Both the position numbers and the translations under genes were made by a program. The notes under the pieces were generated by a model. It searched no databases. It was not told the DNA's origin and was given only the letters and a program-made list of their open reading frames with translations. This document shows positions 18,509-25,607 of a stretch of 64,000 nucleotides of DNA, in pieces. The DNA comes from Gemmatimonadales bacterium (GTDB lineage: Bacteria > Gemmatimonadota > Glassbacteria > GWA2-58-10). Where the stretch lies: contig JAJRTS010000029.1 of NCBI GenBank assembly GCA_024278175.1, positions 1 through 64,000 on the forward strand. The letters are read 5' to 3'. The first letter of the stretch is position 1, and each line of letters opens with the position of its first letter.

Positions 18509-19004
18509 CGTTTCCCTCCGCAAGAGGTTTCAATTCTATTGTGTAATCACGGACGCGGCCGAATTCGGAGATGCTGAACATCACGTATTTCTTTTCGATC
18601 AGCACCAGTTCGGCCCCGCCTATTCTATCGCCCTCGTGGAGCAGGAAGCTTTCCCCGGTGGTCAGTCCCAGAATGGCGATTCGCGGCCCGTCCGGGGTGT
18701 AGAGCACGCCGGTCAGCAACAGGTCCGAGAGCGAGGGACCCAGGATTTCCCCGCCCGCCTGCCCCAGGGGCAGGTTGAACGGATCGGAACGCCCCGTGCG
18801 GGGATAGCTGAACCGTTCGCGGCCGGCCAGGTAGCTCTCCCCGGCGCTTCCGCTCTCAAGCACCATCGCGCTGTCCACCGCGGCCAGGCCGGAGTCGGCC
18901 CGCGCGGCGGTGGTTTTGTCCGCTTGCGCCTGCTGCGCCAGGGCGAGAGCAGGGAGCAGTAAAGTTATCATCGCCAGAGTCGCCGGCCGGGAGACCATCC
19001 TCAC
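18483..19004 (-). CDS. pilP: PilP-like pilus assembly protein
   Basis: A 173-residue exported protein with the signal segment PATLAMITLLLPALALAQQ, a disordered linker and a C-terminal beta-domain: RSDPFNLP, LLLTGVLYTPDGPRIAILGLTTGESFLLHEGDRIGGAELVLIEKKYVMF. This is the PilP fold that links PilNO to the secretin. The GTG at 19004 overlaps the pilO stop by four bases; an ATG two codons later is an alternative. Although PilP is often a lipoprotein, no lipobox is evident here. Confidence 0.85.
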   Translation of the reverse strand: MRMVSRPATLAMITLLLPALALAQQAQADKTTAARADSGLAAVDSAMVLESGSAGESYLAGRERFSYPRTGRSDPFNLPLGQAGGEILGPSLSDLLLTGVLYTPDGPRIAILGLTTGESFLLHEGDRIGGAELVLIEKKYVMFSISEFGRVRDYTIELKPLAEGNDGKSPANA

Positions 19005-19603
19005 TGTCCTTTCTGCTCACCGGTGCTCTGGGCCGGTGCGGGGATCAGCAGGTAGGTTGTCAGTGTCATTTCCGCGGTCAGGGTCCCGCCGCCGGGAATG
19101 TTATCCCGGGTGTCGCGCACCATGCTCAGGCCGGTGGGCTTGATAATCATGTCCAGGCCGGCCACGTCACTCAGGAAGCGGGCGGTCTGATGGTAGCCGC
19201 CGCGAACTGTCACCTTGAACGGGCGTTCCTGGTAGAGCGGGTGCTGGATCGGCGCCTGGGGCTCGAACAGGGCGAAATCGAGGTTGTTGAGCTCGCCGGT
19301 GCGGGTGACGTTGCGCAGAAGCACGGGCAGATTTTCTTTTTCCGGCAGCAACTGTCTGGCCAACTCCAACTGGCGCTGGCGCTGCTCAAGCTCCAGGCGC
19401 AGGGCCGCCGTGTCGGAAGCGGCCACCAGGGCGCGTGCGTTCTCGACGCTGCTGCTGACTGTGGCCAGTTCCTGCTCCGCCCTGGCCACGGCCTCGTTCT
19501 TGGGCCCCAGGATGTACATCCAGTATCCGTAGCAGCCGCCGGCCAGCACCAACATCACCAGCAGGGCTTTCTGCACTTTGGGATCACCGGTATTGAGCGC
19601 CAT
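19001..19603 (-). CDS. pilO: PilO-like pilus assembly protein
   Basis: A 200-residue protein with one membrane helix (about residues 12-32), a coiled-coil stretch rich in E/Q/R/L (about 36-85) and a ferredoxin-like domain containing GGYHQTARFLSDVAGLDMIIKPTGLSM. This layout is standard for PilO, which dimerises with PilN in the inner membrane. The start GTG-ATG is preceded by GGAGAAGG. It lies between a small lipoprotein gene and pilP. Confidence 0.9.
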   Translation of the reverse strand: MALNTGDPKVQKALLVMLVLAGGCYGYWMYILGPKNEAVARAEQELATVSSSVENARALVAASDTAALRLELEQRQRQLELARQLLPEKENLPVLLRNVTRTGELNNLDFALFEPQAPIQHPLYQERPFKVTVRGGYHQTARFLSDVAGLDMIIKPTGLSMVRDTRDNIPGGGTLTAEMTLTTYLLIPAPAQSTGEQKGQ

Positions 19604-19618
19604 CACAAACCTTCTCCG

Positions 19619-20137
19619 CTATTTAGCTGCCAGCTGGCCGAAGTCAGTCAGGAACACGGGCCAGATATCGTAGCGTTTGCCGCTCTGGAACGTGAAGCCG
19701 CTGCCGAGGTCGAAAAACTTGCTTTCCGGACTGACCATCAGAATCCGCATACTTTCCTCGAGGACCTGAGGTACGGGGGTGAACGGGTCGCCGCCGCCGG
19801 CAGGCTGCTGTGTGCCGCTCTGGCCCGAGCTACCGCCAGTGACAGCGCTGCCGCCGGTTGTGTAACCCAGGGTAAACCGGGCCTCGTAGCGGCCGTTCTG
19901 GTCGGTGTGGACGATAATGTCCGGGATGATAGTGGCGCTGCTGCTCTCCTCGCTTTTTTCGATCACCACGGTCACGTCGGCCACACCCACGCGGACCTCG
20001 GACGACTGGTAGACGTAGCCCGTTACGGTGACCAGGTTACCGGCATTAACGTTGCGCTCGTTGTCGCACGAACCGGCCAGCAGGGGGAGCAGCACGGCCG
20101 CCAGCACCAGCGTTACTCTGCCGATTCTGCCTCTCAT
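19619..20137 (-). CDS. Small lipoprotein inserted in the pilus operon
   Basis: A 172-residue lipoprotein with lipobox LAGSC (Cys about residue 24). A carboxypeptidase-regulatory-like beta-domain (VTVTGYVYQSSEVRVGVADVTVVIE...TDQNGRYEARFTLG) is followed by a glycine/serine-rich linker and a C-terminal segment of unknown fold. GAGGTCAAG precedes the ATG. It sits between pilN and pilO, where pilMNOPQ normally has no gene. The post-lipobox sequence CDNERNVNAGNL resembles CNDNENIPTGSL of the Ig-like lipoprotein at the operon end, hinting at a shared targeting signal. Function unknown. Confidence 0.8.
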   Translation of the reverse strand: MRGRIGRVTLVLAAVLLPLLAGSCDNERNVNAGNLVTVTGYVYQSSEVRVGVADVTVVIEKSEESSSATIIPDIIVHTDQNGRYEARFTLGYTTGGSAVTGGSSGQSGTQQPAGGGDPFTPVPQVLEESMRILMVSPESKFFDLGSGFTFQSGKRYDIWPVFLTDFGQLAAK

Positions 20138-20188
20138 CTTGACCTCATCGGTGTTTGGTTAAAACCGCCGCCGCCGCGTTCGCCCGGC

Positions 20189-20851
20189 TTATCGGGACTG
20201 GGCCACCCGGGCGGTCGTATCCGGCGGCTGGTTAAAAGCCGATGCACATTCGATTACGAAATACTTGGTATCGTAGCCGCCCAGCAGCCGCTCTGTAGAG
20301 CTGATCAACCGTACGTCGGCAAACGTTGCGCTGCGCTCCAGGTTATCGAGCAGCTCACTGAGCAGGATATTGCTCATCGTGTGGCCCTCCACGCGCAGCA
20401 CCAGCTCGGGGAACGGGCTGAGCTCGCTGATCGTATTGAGCCAGGTGTAGCGCGGCAGGGCGGAACTGATTTCATCGAGCGTCCTGGGCCAGAGGAAACG
20501 ATTGCGGTCCACACTGACAATTATTTCCATCCGGTTGACTACATCTGCGGTATGCTCCCTGAGCTCGTCCATGCGCAGGATCACCCGGTTGAGCGTGTTC
20601 AGTTCCACGCGCAGAGAGTCGCGGCGCTCTTTAATGCTGCTCGCGCGGTGGCCGAGCCAGAAGAACGAGCCGGCGACAAACAGCACTGTCAGCGCGGCCA
20701 CGGTCACGGGCAGGGCAACCACCAGGTCGTATTTCCTCGTCGGCAGCGACAGTGAGCGTCCGGTTTTTGCAGCTTTGCCGGGCTTGGCCGCCGGCGCGGC
20801 GCGGCGGGCTTTTTTACGCTTCTCCGGCGGCAGCAGGTTAATCTTGATCAT
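20189..20851 (-). CDS. pilN: PilN-like pilus assembly protein
   Basis: A 220-residue protein starting with the hallmark MIKINLLPPEKRKK, the short cytoplasmic tail that binds PilM. A basic Ala/Lys-rich linker and one membrane helix (about residues 50-68) follow, then a periplasmic coiled coil and fold (SSIKERRDSLRVELNTLNRVILRMDELREHTADVVNRME). It belongs to the minus-strand pil operon, 47 bases after pilM. Confidence 0.92.
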   Translation of the reverse strand: MIKINLLPPEKRKKARRAAPAAKPGKAAKTGRSLSLPTRKYDLVVALPVTVAALTVLFVAGSFFWLGHRASSIKERRDSLRVELNTLNRVILRMDELREHTADVVNRMEIIVSVDRNRFLWPRTLDEISSALPRYTWLNTISELSPFPELVLRVEGHTMSNILLSELLDNLERSATFADVRLISSTERLLGGYDTKYFVIECASAFNQPPDTTARVAQSR

Positions 20852-20898
20852 CGCACCACATGCTCCCCGCGCCGGCGGTTGCCCCCCCGGCGATCAAC

Positions 20899-22011
20899 TC
20901 ATTCAGGCAGGCGAAGCCCGAGGCCGATAGCCAGCATCAGCGTGGCGGCGACTTTTTCGGCGGGCTCGGCCTGGAACAGCTCGTTCTTATAAGATATCTT
21001 GCTCAGCGGGTTGGCGACCGAAGTGGGAATTCCCACCTTGCCGGCGAACTTCGTATCGAGCCCGGGGATGTTGGCGCAGCCGCCACTGAGGTATACGTTG
21101 GTGATCGTGCCGCTTTCCTCTGTACTTTCCAGGAAGGCCGCGGCGCGGTTAACCCCGATCGCTATGTCATCGATAATAGCGTCGACACACGGGGAGATGT
21201 CCACTGTGGAATCCGGGGCGCTGGTTGCGGGTGCGGGCAGGCCGGAACCGGCGGCACTCAGCGGCTCCTCGCCACCGGTGCCATAGAGGGCCATGTAGGC
21301 CTGGTCCTCGTCCACTCCCAACTGGCTTTGGATAATATCGACCAGCTTGCGTCCACCCACCGGCAGGTTGCGGGTCAGGATCGGCAAGCCGTTGCGTACC
21401 AGGCCGAGGTGGGTGCTTTCGTTGCCGAAATGGACGATACAGTGGCAGTTGTCGGGCTGGGGGGTAAAATTGGCTTCGAGGGCGTTGAGCAGGCAGAACG
21501 TGTCCACGTCCAGCAGCAGCACATCGATCCCGGCTTCCTCGAGCAGGCTCATGCGCTCGTCGATCAGATCGCGCTTGGCGGCCACCAGCAGGATATTCAT
21601 CTGGGCGTCGTCGCCCTCGGGGTCGAGCACCTGGTAGTCCATGCTGATTTCATTCAGCGGAAACGGGACCTGCTGCTCGGCCTCCCAGGTGATCGCCTTG
21701 GCCAGCTCCTCGTCGTTCATCCTGTCGGTCCTGATCGTCTTGACAATCACGTCAGCGCCGTTGAGGGCGATATTGACCTGTCTGCCCGCGATCTGGCAGG
21801 TGTCGAACAACATACTGATCGCTTCCAGCACAGCCTGGCGATCCTGGACCTGGCCGCCTACCACGGCGCCCGGCACCAGTTCGGTGATCCCGTAATTGAC
21901 CAGCAGGGGCGATTTGCCGGAATGGTCCATTTCAACCACTTTGATCGAGTGGCTGCCCAGATCGAGGCCCACCACGGAGGACATTCCACGCTTTCCAAAC
22001 CCGAAAACCAT
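20899..22011 (-). CDS. pilM: PilM-like actin-fold ATPase
   Basis: A 370-residue cytoplasmic protein of the FtsA/PilM family. VVGLDLGSHSIKVVEMD is the phosphate-1 motif, and TDRMNDEELAKAITWEAEQQVPFPLNEISMDYQVL is strongly conserved in PilM. DNCHCIVHFGNESTHLGLVRNG and VYLSGGCANIPGLDTKFAGKVGIPT form the second phosphate and adenosine regions. AAGGGAC precedes the ATG. It heads the pil operon and has a strong promoter 46 bases upstream. It binds the PilN N-terminus at the inner membrane. Confidence 0.95.
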   Translation of the reverse strand: MVFGFGKRGMSSVVGLDLGSHSIKVVEMDHSGKSPLLVNYGITELVPGAVVGGQVQDRQAVLEAISMLFDTCQIAGRQVNIALNGADVIVKTIRTDRMNDEELAKAITWEAEQQVPFPLNEISMDYQVLDPEGDDAQMNILLVAAKRDLIDERMSLLEEAGIDVLLLDVDTFCLLNALEANFTPQPDNCHCIVHFGNESTHLGLVRNGLPILTRNLPVGGRKLVDIIQSQLGVDEDQAYMALYGTGGEEPLSAAGSGLPAPATSAPDSTVDISPCVDAIIDDIAIGVNRAAAFLESTEESGTITNVYLSGGCANIPGLDTKFAGKVGIPTSVANPLSKISYKNELFQAEPAEKVAATLMLAIGLGLRLPE

Positions 22012-22056
22012 CGTTAGTCCCTTAGCATTCTATAGGTTAGACTTCGGTGCGTGGCA

Positions 22057-22086
22057 ATTGTACCACGGCGCGGTGATTATTGTCAA
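22057..22086 (-). promoter_or_regulatory. Sigma-70 promoter of pilus operon
   Basis: On the minus strand TTGACA (22086-22081) is followed after 18 bases by TACAAT (22062-22057), giving a leader of about 40 bases to pilM. Confidence 0.7.
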
Positions 22087-22239
22087 GCGTGTCCGTTTCT
22101 GGATTTTTCGAGAAATGTGTATCAATCTCGATTTACGGATAATCCATTGATTCATTACTAAGAAACATGCTGAGAGCTAAAGTAGATTATAGCTGAATTT
22201 CGCTGACAGTTCACTCTGGTTGGCGGGGAGCCGGGGAAG

Positions 22240-22267
22240 AGCGCCGCATCAAGGGTGATTCGGCGCT
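22240..22267 (-). terminator. Hairpin downstream of sigma factor gene
   Basis: AGCGCCG pairs with CGGCGCT around a 14-base loop, about 80 bases after the sigma-factor stop. There is no clean T tract, so termination is uncertain. Confidence 0.35.
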
Positions 22268-22344
22268 GTTTGAAAACATCCGCGATGATTATACCACGGA
22301 ATTGTGCTGTTTGTCAAGTTTTGACCACCCGAGCGTGGCAAGGA

Positions 22345-23280
22345 TCAGGAAAAATAGGTTTCCAGCAGCTTGTCGCGGTTGGCCAGCTTGAGCTGCTTGA
22401 TCGCTTTCTCCTTGATCTGGCGCACGCGCTCGCGGGTAACGCCGAAAATCTCGCCGATTTCCTCCAGGGTCATCGGTTCGGTGTTGTCCAGCCCGAAATA
22501 GAAGCGCAGGATGCGGGCCTCGCGTTCCTTGATCGTGCTGAGCATGGCCTCGATCGCTTCGTTCAGGTCTTTTTTGAACACACCGTCCATCGGGCCGGGA
22601 GTCTTCTCGTCGGGGATCGAGTTGAGCAGGATGATGTCGTCCTGGGGGTTGGAACTGGAATCCAGCGAGTACTGCGGATGGTAGAGGGGAAGCATCTCGT
22701 TGATGTCATCGGCCGACATGTCGATCCCCTGCATGATCTCCTGGGTGGTGGGCGCGCGTCCGAGTTCCTGGGCCAGGGTGTTGAGCATTTTCTCCATCTT
22801 GAACATGGCGCTGGCCTTGTTGAGCGGGATCCGCACGATCCGGCTCTGCTCGCTCAGGTACTGAATAATCGCCTGCCTGATCCACCAGACGGCGTAGGTG
22901 ATGAAGCGTACGCCCTTGGTCTCGTCGAATTTGCGGGCGGCGCGGATCAGGCCGATATTGCCCTCGTTGATCAGGTCCGAGAGCGAAACGCCCAGGTTCT
23001 GGTATTTTTTGGCGATACTGACCACGAAGCGAAGGTTGCAGAGCACCATGCGCTCGATAGCGCTCTGTTCCCCGGCTTTGAACGCCTTGGCCAGCGAGAC
23101 TTCCTGGTCCGGGGTCAGCAGGGGATAATTGCTGATCTCCTTGAGGTAGAGCGAGATCGAGTCCTCGTCGAACCGGGCGCCCTTGAGCGCCATCCGGCCG
23201 AGCTTACCTGTCTTGCTGTTCCCGGTTTTCCTGCTGGCGGCGCTTTTGCCGGTCTTCTTTTTTTTCTCGTTGCCGCTCAA
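22345..23280 (-). CDS. RpoD/RpoS-type sigma-70 factor
   Basis: A 311-residue sigma factor of the primary/near-primary group. After a Lys-rich tail come region 1.2 (DSISLYLKEISNYPLLTPDQEV), region 2 (LCNLRFVVSIAKKYQNLGVSLSDLINEGNIGLIRAARKFD and FITYAVWWIRQAIIQ), region 3 (RIVRIPLN) and the region 4 helix-turn-helix (MTLEEIGEIFGVTRERVRQIKEKAIKQLK). It lacks the long region 1.1 and non-conserved region of E. coli RpoD, as is common outside Proteobacteria. The start is TTG, with GAGAGGTG upstream; the ATG nearby is out of frame. It is probably the housekeeping sigma, but a second group 2 factor cannot be excluded. Confidence 0.92.
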   Translation of the reverse strand: MSGNEKKKKTGKSAASRKTGNSKTGKLGRMALKGARFDEDSISLYLKEISNYPLLTPDQEVSLAKAFKAGEQSAIERMVLCNLRFVVSIAKKYQNLGVSLSDLINEGNIGLIRAARKFDETKGVRFITYAVWWIRQAIIQYLSEQSRIVRIPLNKASAMFKMEKMLNTLAQELGRAPTTQEIMQGIDMSADDINEMLPLYHPQYSLDSSSNPQDDIILLNSIPDEKTPGPMDGVFKKDLNEAIEAMLSTIKEREARILRFYFGLDNTEPMTLEEIGEIFGVTRERVRQIKEKAIKQLKLANRDKLLETYFS

Positions 23281-23387
23281 TTCGCCATCACCTCTCGTGT
23301 TCGATACAGGTCTGAGAAGCAGGATTTACAGTATAACTACTAACCCCGCTCCCAAAGAAGGGTTCCTTCCCGGCGGAGGCGGGAGTA

Positions 23388-24101
23388 TCAGCCGAACATG
23401 CCAAACTGTTTGAGGATATCATCGGCCCGAACCAGGCTGGCCTCGTCGGTGCAGTTGGCGCACAGCCGTGAGTCGTCCGGGTAGAGGCAGAACGTGGCTT
23501 TGCACTTGATGCAACTGAACAGCTTGGCATCCTTCTCCATGGTGAAATCGGGGTTATGCTGAATATCCTGGATCTGGTGGGCCAGCTCACTGAGCACGTC
23601 GAAGTCGAGAGTTTCCAGCGCGGCCTTGTTCAGCCGTCCGCTGATCTCGTCCTCCATCTGCCGGCGGCGATCTTCCAGCTTTTCCTTGAGATTTTGCTGC
23701 TGCTGTGCGGAGACCTCCTCGGGTGTAAGCGCGCCGCCTTCCGCCTGTGCACCATCGGATTGTTGATTTTCGTCCATCTGGCCGGTTTCTTGCGCGGCGT
23801 GGTCCTGCTCCTCTGCTGTAACAGAGGAAGGCGGCCTTTCCGTGCTTTCGTTCTGTCCGGCGGACGGCCCCGGCTCCTGCGCGACGGGTTGTTCCTGTTC
23901 TGGCACAGGTTGCGGAGTTTCCGCGGTGGTGGGCGACATAGTCCCGGGCGGTTCTTCCCGGGTGGGAGCTTTGGCCGCCGCCGGGGGGTTTACCAGCAGC
24001 ACCGTGCCGCAACTTTTGCACTTGAAACGCTTGGGTCCGCCCGCCACCAGATCGTCACCGATCCGGTAGCGGGCTCCACAATTCGAGCATTTGATAATCA
24101 C
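23388..24101 (-). CDS. Zinc-ribbon (MJ0042-type) domain protein
   Basis: A 237-residue protein with an N-terminal zinc ribbon (CSNCGARYRIGDDLV...FKCKSCG, residues 5-33). A long disordered Glu/Gln/Pro-rich middle contains a helical segment EEVSAQQQQNLKEKLEDRRRQMEDEI. A C-terminal second Cys cluster (CIKCKATFCLYPDDSRLCANC) follows. N-terminal MJ0042 fingers are common in delta-proteobacteria-like genomes in proteins of unknown function. The GTG start is preceded by GGAGGCG. It may share a transcript with the next Cys-rich gene and with csrA upstream. Confidence 0.75.
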   Translation of the reverse strand: MIIKCSNCGARYRIGDDLVAGGPKRFKCKSCGTVLLVNPPAAAKAPTREEPPGTMSPTTAETPQPVPEQEQPVAQEPGPSAGQNESTERPPSSVTAEEQDHAAQETGQMDENQQSDGAQAEGGALTPEEVSAQQQQNLKEKLEDRRRQMEDEISGRLNKAALETLDFDVLSELAHQIQDIQHNPDFTMEKDAKLFSCIKCKATFCLYPDDSRLCANCTDEASLVRADDILKQFGMFG

Positions 24102-24169
24102 CGTCCGCCTCCGGTAAATAGCATCATCGTGCCGGTAGTTGATACGGTAGAATCACTTCAAGGCTGCAC

Positions 24170-24718
24170 TCACTCGTGGAGCGGAAGAAATCCCAGACAA
24201 AGCATCCTGTTGAGCTTGGTGGTTCGCTGTTTGCAGCTTCGAGAGCAACGGCGGCAGGTTTCATTGATTTTCTCGATCCCCATCGCGCCCTGGCTGGCGG
24301 CCACCTGGTTCGGAGTCTGGTTCCCGTGGTGCGGCTTGCTTTGCGTGGCAAGCCTGCAACGGTCGATAATGAACTGTCCGGCCGGCTGGGGGCAGTGATA
24401 GCGGCAATCGGCGCAGACCTCGTTTACCGCGCTCCGAGGGCCCTGCGCGTCCGGGAGCGGGGACTCCGGCATGTCCACTTCCTCGAGCGCCGCCGAACCC
24501 AGGCTCCCCCCGTTTTCGTGCTTTTCAACCACCGGAAAACTCAGACTACCCTCGACTTTTTCCCCGGCAGCCGGTTCATCCGATCCGGATTCGGGAGTTT
24601 CCTCCGGCCCATCCCGATCTTCCCTCCGCCGGGACTGCCTGTCCGCCTCCTCGTCGCCGTAGAGACGGTTCAGCTGCTGCCACAGGTTGAGCTGGTCTCG
24701 CTCCAGGGAGTCGTCCAT
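24170..24718 (-). CDS. Cys-rich protein of unknown function
   Basis: A 182-residue protein with no recognised family. The first 110 residues are acidic and disordered. The C-terminal half has two Cys groups, CADCRYHC...DRC and CRRCSRSCK, separated by a histidine-containing segment, suggesting a metal site. GAGGGAGC lies 4 bases before the ATG, which supports this strand over a 205-codon overlapping plus-strand frame. It lies between csrA and the zinc-ribbon gene in the same orientation. Confidence 0.6.
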   Translation of the reverse strand: MDDSLERDQLNLWQQLNRLYGDEEADRQSRRREDRDGPEETPESGSDEPAAGEKVEGSLSFPVVEKHENGGSLGSAALEEVDMPESPLPDAQGPRSAVNEVCADCRYHCPQPAGQFIIDRCRLATQSKPHHGNQTPNQVAASQGAMGIEKINETCRRCSRSCKQRTTKLNRMLCLGFLPLHE

Positions 24719-24877
24719 AACTGCTCCCTCTTCAGGAGACTGAATTACCGAGATGGCAACCCACGGGCCGAAGCGAGTGGTCCGCGGAAGTAGTCTGTTT
24801 GCCGGAAAACGGCCCGCAGTGGCCGATGGTTACACTGTATTTAATTATATTTATATTGGCTGGCGGGAGTGTCTGGG

Positions 24878-25135
24878 CTAGTCCCGTTTTTTTTCTTCAT
24901 CCTCGCTTTGGCCGCCCGCCGCTTTTTTGAGGTCGGACAAATCGAAATCATCGACCTGCGAGGCGCGGATATTTTCCTGCTGAATCTTTTCGTAGATTTC
25001 CTGGCGATGCACCGACACTTCACGCGGGGCCTGCACTCCCAGCTTGATCTGTTTGCCCTGGATCTCGACAACGGTTACCTGGATATCGTCGCCTATCGCT
25101 ACAGACTCGCCCTGTTTCCGGGTCAGGATCAGCAT
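24878..25135 (-). CDS. csrA: Carbon storage regulator CsrA
   Basis: An 85-residue RNA-binding regulator. [51 protein letters not shown] is the canonical CsrA sequence, including the RNA-contacting LTRK and the VHR segment near residues 42-44. A charged 30-residue C-terminal tail ([14 protein letters not shown]...EDEEKKRD) is longer than usual. AAGGAGG stands 5 bases before the ATG. CsrA binds GGA motifs in mRNA leaders and controls carbon flow, motility and biofilm. No FliW or flagellar gene is in the window. Confidence 0.97.
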   Translation of the reverse strand: MLILTRKQGESVAIGDDIQVTVVEIQGKQIKLGVQAPREVSVHRQEIYEKIQQENIRASQVDDFDLSDLKKAAGGQSEDEEKKRD

Positions 25136-25388
25136 CCATGCCTCCTTGTCGCTGCTGGTGCGAGTTCCATCCGCCCGTCGTGGACAGGCCGATTCGGCGA
25201 AAACCCCCCAAATAAACAGACTCTAAAAAGCCAAAATAGTACAGCCCCACAACAAACACAAGCCAAAATTCACCGTTATCTGAAAGAATGTTGAAAAAAC
25301 GGTCGCCATTTGGAAGCTGGCTGTCAATGATCGGCCCGAGAGGTGATTTGCATGTCGTTGACAGCAAAAACAGTAATGAATTTGTTTA

Positions 25389-25558
25389 GAGGGCCGTTAA
25401 AATAAAACTTTCAACGCCCCTGAATGAAATATTTTGCTTGGGCTGGTTGTCAAAGACAAGACAGGCAGTTACATTGCTCCAGCCAGGTTTCTGCCGGGCT
25501 AGCGGGGAACGGCCCTTGACAACCCTGTTCCCTTCGTTTTTTTCAGCGTGTTTTCAGA
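25389..25558. repeat. Dispersed palindrome-headed repeat, copy B
   Basis: Same ordered blocks as copy A: GGGCCGTT...TTTCAACGCCCC, TGAATGAAATATTTTGCTTGG, GGCAGTTACATTGCTCC, CGGGGAACGGCCCTTGACAACC, and a T-rich end with CAGCGTG. It lies in the gap between csrA and the PHP-UvrD gene, both read leftward. The head palindrome is imperfect in this copy. Confidence 0.6.
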
Positions 25559-25607
25559 TGGTCGTTGAATGTTTTTTTGGTCCCTCTGAACAACGGAGAA
25601 GCCAGGG

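Noticed and set aside
24176-24793. 205-codon plus-strand frame
   Set aside because: Overlaps the minus-strand Cys-rich gene, which has a good ribosome binding site and follows operon direction.
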